From Chara braunii (Eukaryota > Streptophyta > Charophyceae > Charales > Characeae): 52,399 bases of DNA. A program made the position numbers and the translations under genes. Below, one piece after another: positions 22,087 through 31,140 of the stretch; position 1 is the stretch's first letter; each line of letters starts with the position of its first letter. Location: positions 2,148,688-2,201,086 of the forward strand of contig BFEA01000132.1 in assembly GCA_003427395.1 (NCBI GenBank), read 5' to 3'. A model generated the notes under the pieces. That model was given only the letters and a program-made list of their open reading frames with translations, ran no database searches and was not told where the DNA came from.

Positions 22087-23623
22087 TTGCGTGGAGCTAC
22101 AAGATTGACCTTGCAGTTGAGCGTGGGAAACGATCTAGTAGCGCCATCAGTATTGCACTGATGTGCTTCGTTTTTCGTTCGTTTTTGTCAATGGAGTTAC
22201 TTTTCTGATACATATTTCATACGTTTATCCTCATTTTCTGGTACCAGGGTGGGGATTCTCTTCGATCGGCCCATCGTTGTAAGTTCCTTGCTTCGTATTC
22301 TGGTATCTGGTGACGACCGATTGGCTACTTCACTTGAGCTGGAATCGGACTAGGCATATTGCGTTTCCGATTGGTGACCAGAGAAAGGGGCGCGGGTGTT
22401 TGTCGTGACCTTGGGGTCTGAAGATGGCAGGCTGGACGGATTAAGTGGGGAGTTCTAGACGACGGGCGAGCGACCGACATGGGTTGTGAGAAAATTTGCT
22501 AACGTTAATTTTGTGGCCCTTGCGATGGGCATGAGCCAGCTCAGCTGGGATATTACCGTGGATGGGAGGTGTGATGGGTGAGTTTTGCCGTTGCGTATCA
22601 CGCGGCACATGCATTATGGAAGCATGACCTACGACGGGGCTGTTATCTAGGGTAAAGGGATTCGAATATTGGCATGCCATTGGAGGCTCGGTGGATTTTC
22701 TGCATTTGAGACTTGTATTCCATTTGATGAAAGGAGTAGGGTAACAATGGAAGAGTGGTCTAATTGGCTATGCTCGTTTGCGCAGTATAGCCGGGGAAGA
22801 AAAAAACCTGGGTTTCGCAGTAAATCGGTGTGAACGTATCTCGCCGCGATCTGCCAATTGTGAGTATGCGCAGTATAGCCGGGGCATGAGGGCTCGGTGG
22901 ATTATCTGCATGCGAGACGTGTATTCCATTTGATGAAAGGGAGTAGTGTAATAGCGGAAGAGTGTTCTATTGGCTCGGCTCGTTGTAAGTATGCAGGGGA
23001 AAGAAAAGCTGGGTTTCGGGGGCCTGGTGTAAAAAAATCGGTGTGAACGTATCTCGCTACGGAAGAAAGAAGATTAGTTCGGGGGTGGTTCCTATGGGAT
23101 TAGTCGGGATAGTACGTCAGTATCGTCTGGCGAATTCTGAGTAATATCATGTTGTAATCTTCTGATTGTGTTATTGACGGGGTGTAAAGAAAAAAGTTCC
23201 TATGGCGATTCGATTACTAGGACGCACGTAGCCGGAATGTGAGCGCTACCACTATCGGCTGAAGGCGATCGACGGGGTAAAGTGAAGCTCCGACGGGGTC
23301 GGACACGCGGTAGCAAGGGGCGGCTTGCACTCTGGTACACGCAGCTGAAAAAAAGACCGAAGATGGACTGATTTGGCGAATGTGATGGATGTTGCGAACA
23401 ATAGCTGTCAGGGAAAGGCACGAGTCGCACACAGTGGCTGCGAGCGAGTGACGATCAAGAACGAGTCTCCGTGACGACGAGGGGCGAACGAGCTATTGGG
23501 ACTGTGGTTTTATCTGTTGATTTGTTTGTGTGTTTTTCGTTGTTTCGCTCTCGTTTTTTCTTCTTGTGTGTTCGTGTTGTTTTCGTATTGCTGTTTTGCA
23601 GGTAAGTTGAACATCCCGCACGT
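22087..23623 (+). other. Penelope-like element 5' region with a 207-bp duplication
   Basis: The segment starting GGCTCGGTGGATT at about 22686 recurs at about 22893, with CTGCAT..GAGAC.TGTATTCC and later TCGGTGTGAACGTATCTCGC in both. No ORF of interest was found. A pyrimidine-rich stretch ending TTTTGCAG/GTAAGT precedes the first reading frame. Confidence 0.6.
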
Positions 23624-24409
23624 ATGCGGGCACAGGGAAGAGGGAGGGGAAGGGGAAGGTGGTCAAACTGCGGGAGGTATTGGATGGAGAATGCTGCTCC
23701 TACCTCCACACATGGCCAGCCCCCTATGGCACCCTTCCAGCAGCCGCCCCCCAATTTCCAAGCGCCAGGGTCGTACCAACAGCAGATTCTGCTGCCAATT
23801 GCTCCATTCGGATTCACGCCAGTCCAGCAGCAGCTCCCGTCGGGTATACCATACCAGTTCAACGTAGCTGGACAACCTGGACAGGTGATTTACCCAGGCC
23901 AGGCAGGGTCGTCTGCACCAAACAACAAGCAGTACCAGGGGTACGGGCGTGGGAATGGTGGCAACTATCAGCCACGGGCCTTCTTCACGAAAGAGCACGC
24001 AGAGTTTATTGACAAATTAAAAATGAAGGATGTAATTGAGGAGGCGAGAAGAAAAGATTTGGAGGAAATTGCAAGACTAAAGGGGATGGCAAGGGAGGTG
24101 GAGATGCCCAAGGATAAGAGTAACAAGGGGAAGAAGCAAAATGGGAAAGATAAAGGAAAAGGTAGGAAGGTGGACGACGGGAAGGAAGATGAGATGAAGA
24201 AGTGGGTTGCAGAAAAGTTTGGAGGCTCGTTGAAAATTTTGTCGGAGAAATTGGAAGCAGTGGAGAAGAAGTCGAAGCTGACAGATGGGGAACTGGAGGA
24301 ATTAAAATTATTGAGGGCGGAGAAGGAACTTAGGGAACTGAGGGAGAGCTCAAGTAACGAAAAAAGGAAGAGGGACACAACTCCGGTACGCCCGAGAGTT
24401 GGAAGGTGA
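23624..24409 (+). CDS. Penelope-like element, N-terminal basic/Pro-Gln-rich protein
   Basis: This is a 261-codon open frame. It begins with an RGRGRGRG tract, then a Pro/Gln-rich segment (about residues 30-110), then a charged helical region with many Lys and Glu (about 125-250) that probably forms a coiled coil (LSEKLEAVEKKSKLTDGELE). No zinc knuckle is visible. Position and composition suggest a nucleic-acid-binding, gag-like partner for the nuclease/RT; the function is inferred. The start codon follows a possible 3' splice site, so the true N-terminus is uncertain. Confidence 0.5.
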   Translation: MRAQGRGRGRGRWSNCGRYWMENAAPTSTHGQPPMAPFQQPPPNFQAPGSYQQQILLPIAPFGFTPVQQQLPSGIPYQFNVAGQPGQVIYPGQAGSSAPNNKQYQGYGRGNGGNYQPRAFFTKEHAEFIDKLKMKDVIEEARRKDLEEIARLKGMAREVEMPKDKSNKGKKQNGKDKGKGRKVDDGKEDEMKKWVAEKFGGSLKILSEKLEAVEKKSKLTDGELEELKLLRAEKELRELRESSSNEKRKRDTTPVRPRVGR

Positions 24410-24700
24410 GATCACGGACTAATCTGCTGAAAAGGGTGGGAGGGCTAAGACCCCAATGCCAGTTGAAGTTTCCTCAGATGAAGGGAGTAAAGGAAGGGAT
24501 GCCGTGGTTCAGAATCTGGGCAGCAAAATGGATGAGTCAGGAGGAAGCATGCAAGAAGTAACGATGCTGAAGGTAAAGAAGCCAGTAGTAGTAACTCTGG
24601 TGAGGATGCAAAGAAGACTAAGAAAAAACTGGGAAGGACGGAGCATGGAGGAAATGCTGCTGAGAAAACAGGAGAGCAGAAGGACCAAGAGCCTGAGACC

Positions 24701-25015
24701 GTGAAAGACCAGGGAAAGGATAGACTAGTACCTGGGCTATACTTCAGGGATAGAGTAGTTTACTATGATGCAATGCATTACACAGAGATCCATTCTTTGT
24801 GTAAACAGAAAGTGATCACTTATAGAAAGAAAGAAGCGGGGGTCTGGGAACTCACTAGGCTCGACTTTGAGGTACTGCAGAAGCTGGAACATACTGAGGA
24901 AAATGGAACAGACACAGAGAATGGTACCAGTGATGGAGAGGAAGAGGAAACGGGTAGTACCTCAAGCTCAGAATCAGATAAAGAATCGGATAAAGATGAT
25001 ATCGCTGGTAACTGA
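24701..25015 (+). CDS. Penelope-like element, acidic linker frame
   Basis: 104 codons open MKDQGKDRLVPGLYFRDRVV and end in a Glu/Ser/Asp-rich tail (EEEETGSTSSSESDKESDKD). It is in the same frame as the GIY-YIG frame that begins 22 bases after its stop. It may be part of one interrupted polyprotein. No known domain was recognised. Confidence 0.4.
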   Translation: MKDQGKDRLVPGLYFRDRVVYYDAMHYTEIHSLCKQKVITYRKKEAGVWELTRLDFEVLQKLEHTEENGTDTENGTSDGEEEETGSTSSSESDKESDKDDIAGN

Positions 25016-25036
25016 ACTGGGCTGAGCAAGAGATCC

Positions 25037-25834
25037 TTGCTTAGAGCCTGCAGGAGAATCATTGACTGTTTCAGTAAATATGGTGGTAACTTTGATAAAG
25101 AACTCGACACAGTTTTGAAACTTTTGATTCTTGCTTTGTGTCTGCGAGGGGACTTGAGATGGGGAAAAGCATATTTGAAACATTGGACAGGCATGACTAA
25201 TGAGCAAAGGGAAAAGATTTTAAATGCAGATAACTGTGTATATGTGTTGATCTCTCCATTCTTTAAACTAACCTATGTTGGTAAGACTGAGAGAACACTG
25301 CAAACAAGATGGCAGGAGCATATACGCGCTGCCTCCTCCAAGCACAAGCAGAAAGTGCACAGGTGGTTGGAAAAGGTGGGGGTAAACAGCTATGTGGCTC
25401 TACCCATCTGGTTAGGGACTGGCGATGCTCTCTTAAGAATGGAGAAGTACACTATTGGAAGTGTGAATCCTGGGCTGAACACCAGAAGAACGAAAGGAAA
25501 ACCCAGCAATAGGAAATCAAGAAGGCAAAGAAAAGACCTTCGGTCTGTAGATAAGTTGAGAACTCCACTGTTATTTGATTGCCAACAGCTGGGTTTTTGC
25601 AATGAGCCTAGTCTCTTGAAGATTCTGAAAAAGGCAGGCAACATTAAAAGGCGTGCAATTTCAAATGCGAAAGGTGATAAATGGTTGTATACATGGGGTT
25701 TGGTGAAATTATTGTATGGTAATAGTGGTATAGAAATATCAGGGCAGAACATGTTGCCGAGGGATGCAAAGCAGCAGATACAGGAAGGGGGAAAATGGGT
25801 TATCACTGAAGTAAAGAGGACTAAGAACAAATAA
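25037..25834 (+). pseudogene. Penelope-like element, GIY-YIG endonuclease frame
   Basis: 265 codons. The GIY half is VYVLIS (about residues 68-73) and the YIG half TYVGKTERTLQTRWQEH (79-95, with Arg91). The likely catalytic Glu is in ALLRMEKYTIGSVNPGLN (Glu136), where the final Asn also fits the family. I see no CCHH zinc finger around it, which fits Chlamys rather than Naiad or canonical nucleases. A TAA at 25832 separates it from an in-frame continuation (25838-26191, LRTPWKRKALYKKSLEKLL). The nuclease would nick target DNA to prime reverse transcription. Confidence 0.82.
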
Positions 25835-26163
25835 GAAATGGCAAAGAAGGAAGCTATCACGATCCTCAGAACACCTTGGAAAAGGAAGGCGTTGTACAAA
25901 AAGAGCCTTGAGAAGCTACTCCACATTAACTCAGGGATCAAACTGATTAAAGCAGTAAGAGGAAGGCAGATTACACGTGGAATTATTACTAGAGTGACAA
26001 AGAAAGTGTACGGTGTAAATCCTAGATATAGGATCACTGTAAAAATGTCGTTCTGTGAATCGGTTAGCAAAGGGAAAGTGCATGATTTTGTAAAGAACTG
26101 GTTGAAACAGAAGATAGCTCCTACCGCACTATCAGACCTGTTGGCTGGCAGGATGAGGACAGT

Positions 26164-27672
26164 ATGGCAGATGCAGCATTGGATCCTTTAAAGAAGATGG
26201 GCTGCATGGGGGAATCAGAGAAAATTCATATCAGAAGAAGTGAATATTGTACGAACGGAGTTCCTCGATTGAGTGGTTGCAGCACTGAGTACATTCTTGG
26301 GGTAAAGCAGGCCCTCACTGGACTAGTTCTTTCTCCACTCGACAGAAACCCTGGAGCAACTCTTGTTGAATGCCCGGTGTTATATGAAAGAGGGATGAGG
26401 AGCTTGTACAATGAGAATGAGAACTATAAAAAGATCGAGGAAGCGGAAGATAAAATTCTGAGAGAATTGAAAGAAAAATATCTGAGCCTGAAACTTGGGA
26501 AGATTGCCAGATGGGAACATAAAGGTAAGCTGCAACATGCCTACATTCTGTGAAAAGACAAGGAGCTGGATAAAAAAAGGGCCATTGTGCCTTCTTTTCT
26601 AAGTCCAACGTCAGGGGCAATGGGTGTTTTGGCGAAATGCTTGAATTTTCTGATAAAAAGGCTGAAAGAAAGACACTTTAACATAACTGGACCAAAGCAG
26701 CTAAAGGAGAAGATTGGAAAAGTGAATGAGAGGGCTCACCATGAGCTTGGACTTAATGTTAAAATGACGGCCCAAACTTATGATGTTAAGGAAATGTTCA
26801 CAAAATTACCTCACCATGAAATTGTAAAAGCAGTGAGATGGTTGATAGATGTATTCCGAGACAAGGGGCATGACTGGATTCGGGTGAAGACAAGTGGGAA
26901 GAAGGCATCCTTTGGAAAGTCACATGGGGAAGCTGTTTGGAAATCGATTCGGATGAGTGAACTCGTGACTTTAACTATTTTTCAGCTTGAACACACGTTC
27001 TTCTACTCTATGGATCAGATCCTGAAGCAGAACATCGGAATACCCATGGGGGGAAGGGCGAGTCCTCCGTTGGCAAACGTGCTGTGTATTTTTGCGGAGC
27101 AGCAGTTTTTGTCCAGCTTGGGGGAGGATGCTAAGTACATTGATGGGAGCAGATTTGTGGATGATTTGTTGCTGATTGGGTGGTATGATGCAAGAGATGA
27201 ACATGGGGAAGACAAGAGCAACAGGGTTCTTGACAAAATTCGGGGGTGTTATCACAAAGATCTCTCGTTGGAACGGACCGACTGTGGAGACGGAATCCTG
27301 GAATTTCTTGAGACCAGATTGGTAGTGACGGATTCGCCGGCCTGGATCTACAGCCTGCACAAATTCAAGAATATCGACACAATCTGGGAAGGGAAAGAGG
27401 GACACTATAAAACGCTGAGAAGCTTTGAGTCGTACGCGCCGAAGATACAAAAGTTTGCTGCTATCTCAAATGTACTGAGTCGCATTTGGGACAATACGAA
27501 CACAAAGGTCACTTTGTGGCCGAGTCTAACGACCTTCATGAAAGAACTGAGAGTTTTGCGCCATCCAAGGGAGCTGCTGGAAGCTGGACTGAGGCGAATG
27601 GGTAGGAAGAGACATTCTGAGTTTGAGAAAGGCATGGTGAAACAGTTGTTGAGACGGATGGTGTCTGAGTAA
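26164..27672 (+). pseudogene. Penelope-like element, reverse transcriptase
   Basis: The frame opens near 26164 after a frameshift from the nuclease frame. It runs through LVLSPLDRNPGATLVECP, meets one in-frame TGA at 26551, and continues to 27672. RT motifs after the stop (residues from 26587): A, TYDVKEMFTKLPHHE (Asp66); B, IGIPMGGRASPPLANVL (150-166); C, SRFVDDLLLIG (188-198); E, LEFLETRL (238-245). PMGGRASP and FVDD are typical of Penelope RTs and not of LINEs or retroviruses. The TGA lies in HAYIL-stop-KDKELDKKRA and is most simply a TGG to TGA nonsense change. Confidence 0.88.
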
Positions 27673-27716
27673 TGGGAGGAGGGTGGGAAATCGCCGTTGC
27701 ATGAAGCCTACAATCT

Positions 27717-28270
27717 GAAAAGGCCCTAAGTGGTTTTGGCCTTGATCCGGTAAGGGTCACCTGCGGTTACCAGAATAAGAAGCGAAGAACAGGACAAAAA
27801 TGGGCTGGTCCTGGAAATATCCACTCATCTGGTACTACTTTTTGGCCGATCGCATGAACAGCCGCCGCTGGGAGTCTCCCCGGGGACTGGCTGCACCGAA
27901 TGGATGAGTAGTTTTATTTTATTTTATTTTATTTTATTTTATTTTATTTTATTTTATTTTATTTTATTTTATTTTATTTTGATTTTCTAATTTTGTGGTA
28001 ATCTTTAATTTTGAGGTTTTTTCACATTGGACAGCCGCCACCGTAACTTTGGACGCTGGGCTGCGCCAAGTTTTTCAGCACGGACTAGCCGTTTTCAGTA
28101 GAGTTACTGAAGTACGGGCTAGAGATATATATTCCGGTACTGGGAGCGAGTACTCCTCTTAGCCTGAGCAGTGGACAGAAGGGTTGAGCGCCGATGGTTC
28201 TCATTGGCAGTTGTGCAGGGATTCTATGCTGCGAAAGTAAAGTCCGTGGATTCCTGTTTGTGTAATATCA
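27717..28270 (+). repeat. Right pseudo-LTR of the Penelope-like element
   Basis: It repeats the left copy from GAAAAGGCCCTAAGTGG to TGTGTAATATCA and is the more complete of the two. It includes (ATTTT)n and AT-rich sequence at 27905-28030. It is followed by ATAT and the CTAGCT duplication. Confidence 0.85.
27908..27980. repeat. (ATTTT)n microsatellite
   Basis: About fourteen uninterrupted ATTTT units lie inside the right pseudo-LTR. The matching position of the left copy is an adapter-bearing assembly join. Confidence 0.95.
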
Positions 28271-28274
28271 ATAT

Positions 28275-28772
28275 CTAGCTGGTAGGATGGGAGTATGGCA
28301 TAGCAGCAGCAGAGATGGTGGCTCCACTGCAGTCAGTCTTGCCGGAGTGAGGTATAGTGGATTGATGGGGGGGTTTCTGAGTCATTTCTGAATTTCGCTT
28401 GATCATGAAGATTGTCCTAGACATGTCTGAAGTAGCTTCAATTTTTCGAGCCAAAGCCGGGTAATGGCCCCGGTATCTCAATTTCCAAAATTCCATCCTT
28501 GGGCCAATAGATTCTTCTAGTTCGTCTCATTTTCATGAATTTTCTGTTGAAGTTTTACGAGCATACTCGTTATGGGACGCTGGGCCCGGTTCCCAGTTTG
28601 TGCCAATTTGTGAGGATATGGTTGTATCTATGGGACGCTGGACCCGGNNNNNNNNNNNNNNNNNNNNNNNNNNNNNNNNNNNNNNNNNNNNNNNNNNNNN
28701 NNNNNNNNNNNNNNNNNNNNNNNNNNNNNNNNNNNNNNNNNNNNNNNNNNNNNNNNNNNNNNNNNNNNNNNN

Positions 28773-28800
<28 letters not shown>
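28275..28800 (+). mobile_element. CCCTGTAACC-repeat retroposon, 3' part, double hairpin tail and poly(A)
   Basis: This resumes after the Penelope-like element. CTGCAGTCAGTCTTGCCGGA (about 28328) is complementary to 49038-49057 in the other copy. The tail has GGGACGCTGGGCCCGGTTCC (28574), a second GGGACGCTGGACCCGG (28632), a 125-base N gap and poly(A) to 28799. The same double tail occurs at 51144-51273. Confidence 0.65.
28648..28772. other. Assembly gap (125 N)
   Basis: Unresolved bases lie between the second tail hairpin and the poly(A). By comparison with 51201-51273, only about 55 bases would be expected here. Confidence 0.98.
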
Positions 28801-28804
<4 letters not shown>

Positions 28805-29045
28805 CAACTTGTCCCACAATAGCAATCAGGCAACAGTGCCTTAAGGTCAATGATCTATAGAGGAGAAACAAAAGACCTCTCACAACCATCTGTTCCCAGA
28901 GCTGCCCTACTCCATGGCTAGACATAGTCAATACACCTGCCCATACCAACTTGGAGATAGGTAGGGCCTGTCAAAACCAAATGTCCCCCCAGCCCTGCTT
29001 CACCCTTCTGAGTCTTCGGACACATTCAAATGCATAGCAACTTAC

Positions 29046-29168
29046 CTGTATGAAGTCATTGGCGAGCCAAGCCATCTCCTCCAACACAAAGTCCCAGTGC
29101 CCTTTCCTGTGCCATGGTTCAGCAGCTGCATTCCTCAGAGCCCAGTCTGCATTGTGACTCTGTGCTGC
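29046..29168 (-). CDS. EAF1: EAF1-like gene, exon B (first half of HSA domain)
   Basis: A 41-codon exon on the minus strand. The acceptor is a T-rich tract ending AAAGAGCAG before GCAGCACAGAG; the donor is CAG/GTAAGT at 29046. Both are phase 0. It encodes ADWALRNAAAEPWHRKG then HWDFVLEEMAWLANDFIQ, the start of an HSA domain. Plant EAF1 has nearly the same string followed by ERLWK, supplied here by the exon at 4602. The preceding exon ends AHEHVVLELAETYK, comparable to the AHED..LEEA helix upstream of HSA in plant EAF1. Confidence 0.88.
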
Positions 29169-29289
29169 CTGCTCTTTAATGAGAAAAAAGAAGAAACAAC
29201 AGAGAAAGAAGAACAAAGTTCAACAAACAAGATTTACATAACATATTAAAATTACATAAGATTCTCAAAGCAATGAAAGTGCATGACAC

Positions 29290-29950
29290 ACACAGAATCA
29301 GTCTGAGAGTATTGCTGCTTGATGGTTTGATTTGCTGACATTTCCATGTTGTGAGTCTTCTGACTGAGATTGATGTTTGCTTGCACGAGTCCAAGTCCCT
29401 ATGTGATGATTGCTATGCAGAGTAAAAACTGTTTTATCGTCCTCGATGCCCTGTGTTGTCTGTCTGTGTCCCAGAATGGGGCAGTTTGGAAATTGGGGAA
29501 CCAGAGGGAACTAGACAACCGGCGGACTTCGAGAAAGGCCAGGACGGACAGGGACAAAAGTCGAATTTGGGCTAGTGCCTAATAGGATTTCCAGCAATTC
29601 GGGTAGACCCAACTAAGGTCTGGCAGGCTCAGAAGGACCCGCTAGCCAGCTTCTGAAAAGGTCATCAGTAGCCAGGGCCTGGAAGTAGAATTGCAGCCTG
29701 CAATGATGTTCCCGCCAAAAGGCAGCCGCTTCAGTAGGCCTAGCACACCGGACGAGGCAGTCGTACCGCGGTCAAGGGAGACAAGAGGCCGAGTCGCCGC
29801 AATGAATAGGTATACCACATTACCGGGCAGTTATGCTTCTGCTCCGTCCAGAGGGTGAAGTTAGGCAGAGCTCCTCTTGAGTGGTGGAGCTGGAGGATGA
29901 GGAAGAAGACATCCATGGCAGTAGAGTAGTAGTAGAAGGGTGTAGGGCCC
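29290..29950. repeat. Dispersed repeat family, copy 2 (empty-site copy)
   Basis: It lies in the 1.8-kb intron between exons A and B and has the same block order as 1983-2750, including CCCGCCAAAAGGC and CATCCATGGC. It lacks the TA-flanked MITE present in copy 1. The remaining intron (29951-30972) has a hairpin-tail retroposon at 30341-30388 and otherwise nothing recognised. Confidence 0.75.
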
Positions 29951-30340
29951 GTTGAGAAGGCTGAGATATCAGCCAACAGATGGACAAGGTCCATCACAGG
30001 CTACATAGCTTCCAATGGCAAATTCTAAGACGGCTTCCAATGGCAAATTCTAAGACGGCAGTTTCCCTAGCTTCTATATGTTTCTTGCTCTTCATGCAAA
30101 ACTCAGCAGGTTCAGACAGTGGACCTGAGAGGAAAAGTAGATGCAAGGCAAGCTGACAGTCAATCCTCCACGGTATTGGAGCAATCAATGCTAGTCAGGG
30201 ATCCTTCGGTCAGACGGAAGGAAGCGTGGGAGTGGCCATATTTTTTTATTTTATTTTTTTCAAATGAATAGCTGATGTGTAAGCTCTCTATCCCAGCGGA
30301 GGTAAGAGAACCGTCAGGATTGAGGGCTTATGTGTCCAGC

Positions 30341-30388
30341 TGCTCCATCTATTGGTGGGGAGCGGCACCTGCTGGAAACCGGGTCCGT
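30341..30388 (-). mobile_element. Retroposon tail remnant (hairpin motif, antisense)
   Basis: The complement of the shared tail is present: TGCTCCATCTATTGGTGGGG, then GCTGGAAACCGGGTCC. No poly(T) is attached, though a T-rich run lies at 30240-30258. It is a fragment or a decayed copy. Confidence 0.6.
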
Positions 30389-30972
30389 TGACTGCCCGAT
30401 ACTCCAGTACCGTATGTGTCGCCTCTCCTCCACGCTCCCGCCACCCTACCTTCCTCGCTGACCTACCTCTCTCCTTGGCGATGTCGTCAACGTCTTCGCC
30501 CCCCTCGGCACTACCGAGGGCTGGGGTTCCCTAGACAGCCGGGACCGCCGGCCGGTAAGTTTCCCACTCACTCGCTTCTTCAAAAGTTGGTGCGAAGTCC
30601 CTTGACAGCATTTCCCCGGCAATGAAGGATTGCGGCGGGCCTGATTTGTTTAGGATGAGGGAGGGTTACAAAACAGGGGTTGTCTCAGGACCTCCTGTTT
30701 TTTATGTGGTTTTGTAATTTTCTGTGGGAATATTTTCTGCCAGTTCTTAAGAATGGATACTCAATACTGGTCCGGATATTGGAGTTGTGCTGAATACCTG
30801 TTCGTTTGTCCCTCTTTTTCTTACCTGTTTTGATTGTCCATTCCTTGACGTTCCGTTTCAACTACTGAAAAACCAACAAAAAGGATTATGATCCACTTAT
30901 CCATTTTGAGGACAGATAAGCTCAATGACTCATGTGCTGTGTGTTCCTGCTGTAATATATCACACTCATTAC

Positions 30973-31098
30973 CTTGTATGTTTCGGCAAGCTCTAGCACG
31001 ACATGTTCATGAGCCTGTCTTGCATTTGCAGCCAATTGAAACTTCTCCATCCTCTTACTTTCTGTAGCAGCTTCTGCTGCTGCTTCGGCTGCTGCTTC

Positions 31099-31140
<42 letters not shown>

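Larger units (their letters stand above)
21530..28274 (+). mobile_element. Penelope-like element with N-terminal GIY-YIG (Chlamys/Naiad-type order)
   Basis: Direct pseudo-LTRs (21530-22086 and 27717-28270) flank an interior encoding a basic Pro/Gln-rich protein, an acidic segment, a GIY-YIG nuclease and then a Penelope-type RT with a FVDD active site. Canonical Penelope elements have the nuclease after the RT; the reverse order defines the Naiad/Chlamys clade reported from invertebrates, green algae, spike mosses and slime moulds. The CTAGCT duplication and an empty-site relative fix the borders. Stops and a frameshift make it inactive. The left pseudo-LTR is corrupted by adapter sequence. 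Confidence 0.85.
4603..29045 (-). other. Giant 24.4-kb intron filled with nested transposable elements
   Basis: The donor is GTAAGT after the CAG at 29046 and the acceptor is CTTCTTCCAG before 4602; both phases are 0. Inside are LINE copies on the plus strand (antisense to the gene), a Penelope-like element (also antisense), several MITEs and retroposon tails. No host coding sequence was recognised between the two HSA half-exons. The size includes a 125-base N gap and adapter-bearing joins, so the true length may differ. Confidence 0.75.

Noticed and set aside
26545-26560. Selenocysteine readthrough in the Penelope RT
   Set aside because: Other stops and a frameshift show general decay, and the site looks like a Trp codon; no SECIS was recognised.
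27717-28270. Hammerhead ribozyme in the pseudo-LTR
   Set aside because: A CAGATGAG and a GCGAAAG motif are present but no CTGANGA..GAAA core with pairing stems; the clade is reported to lack it.
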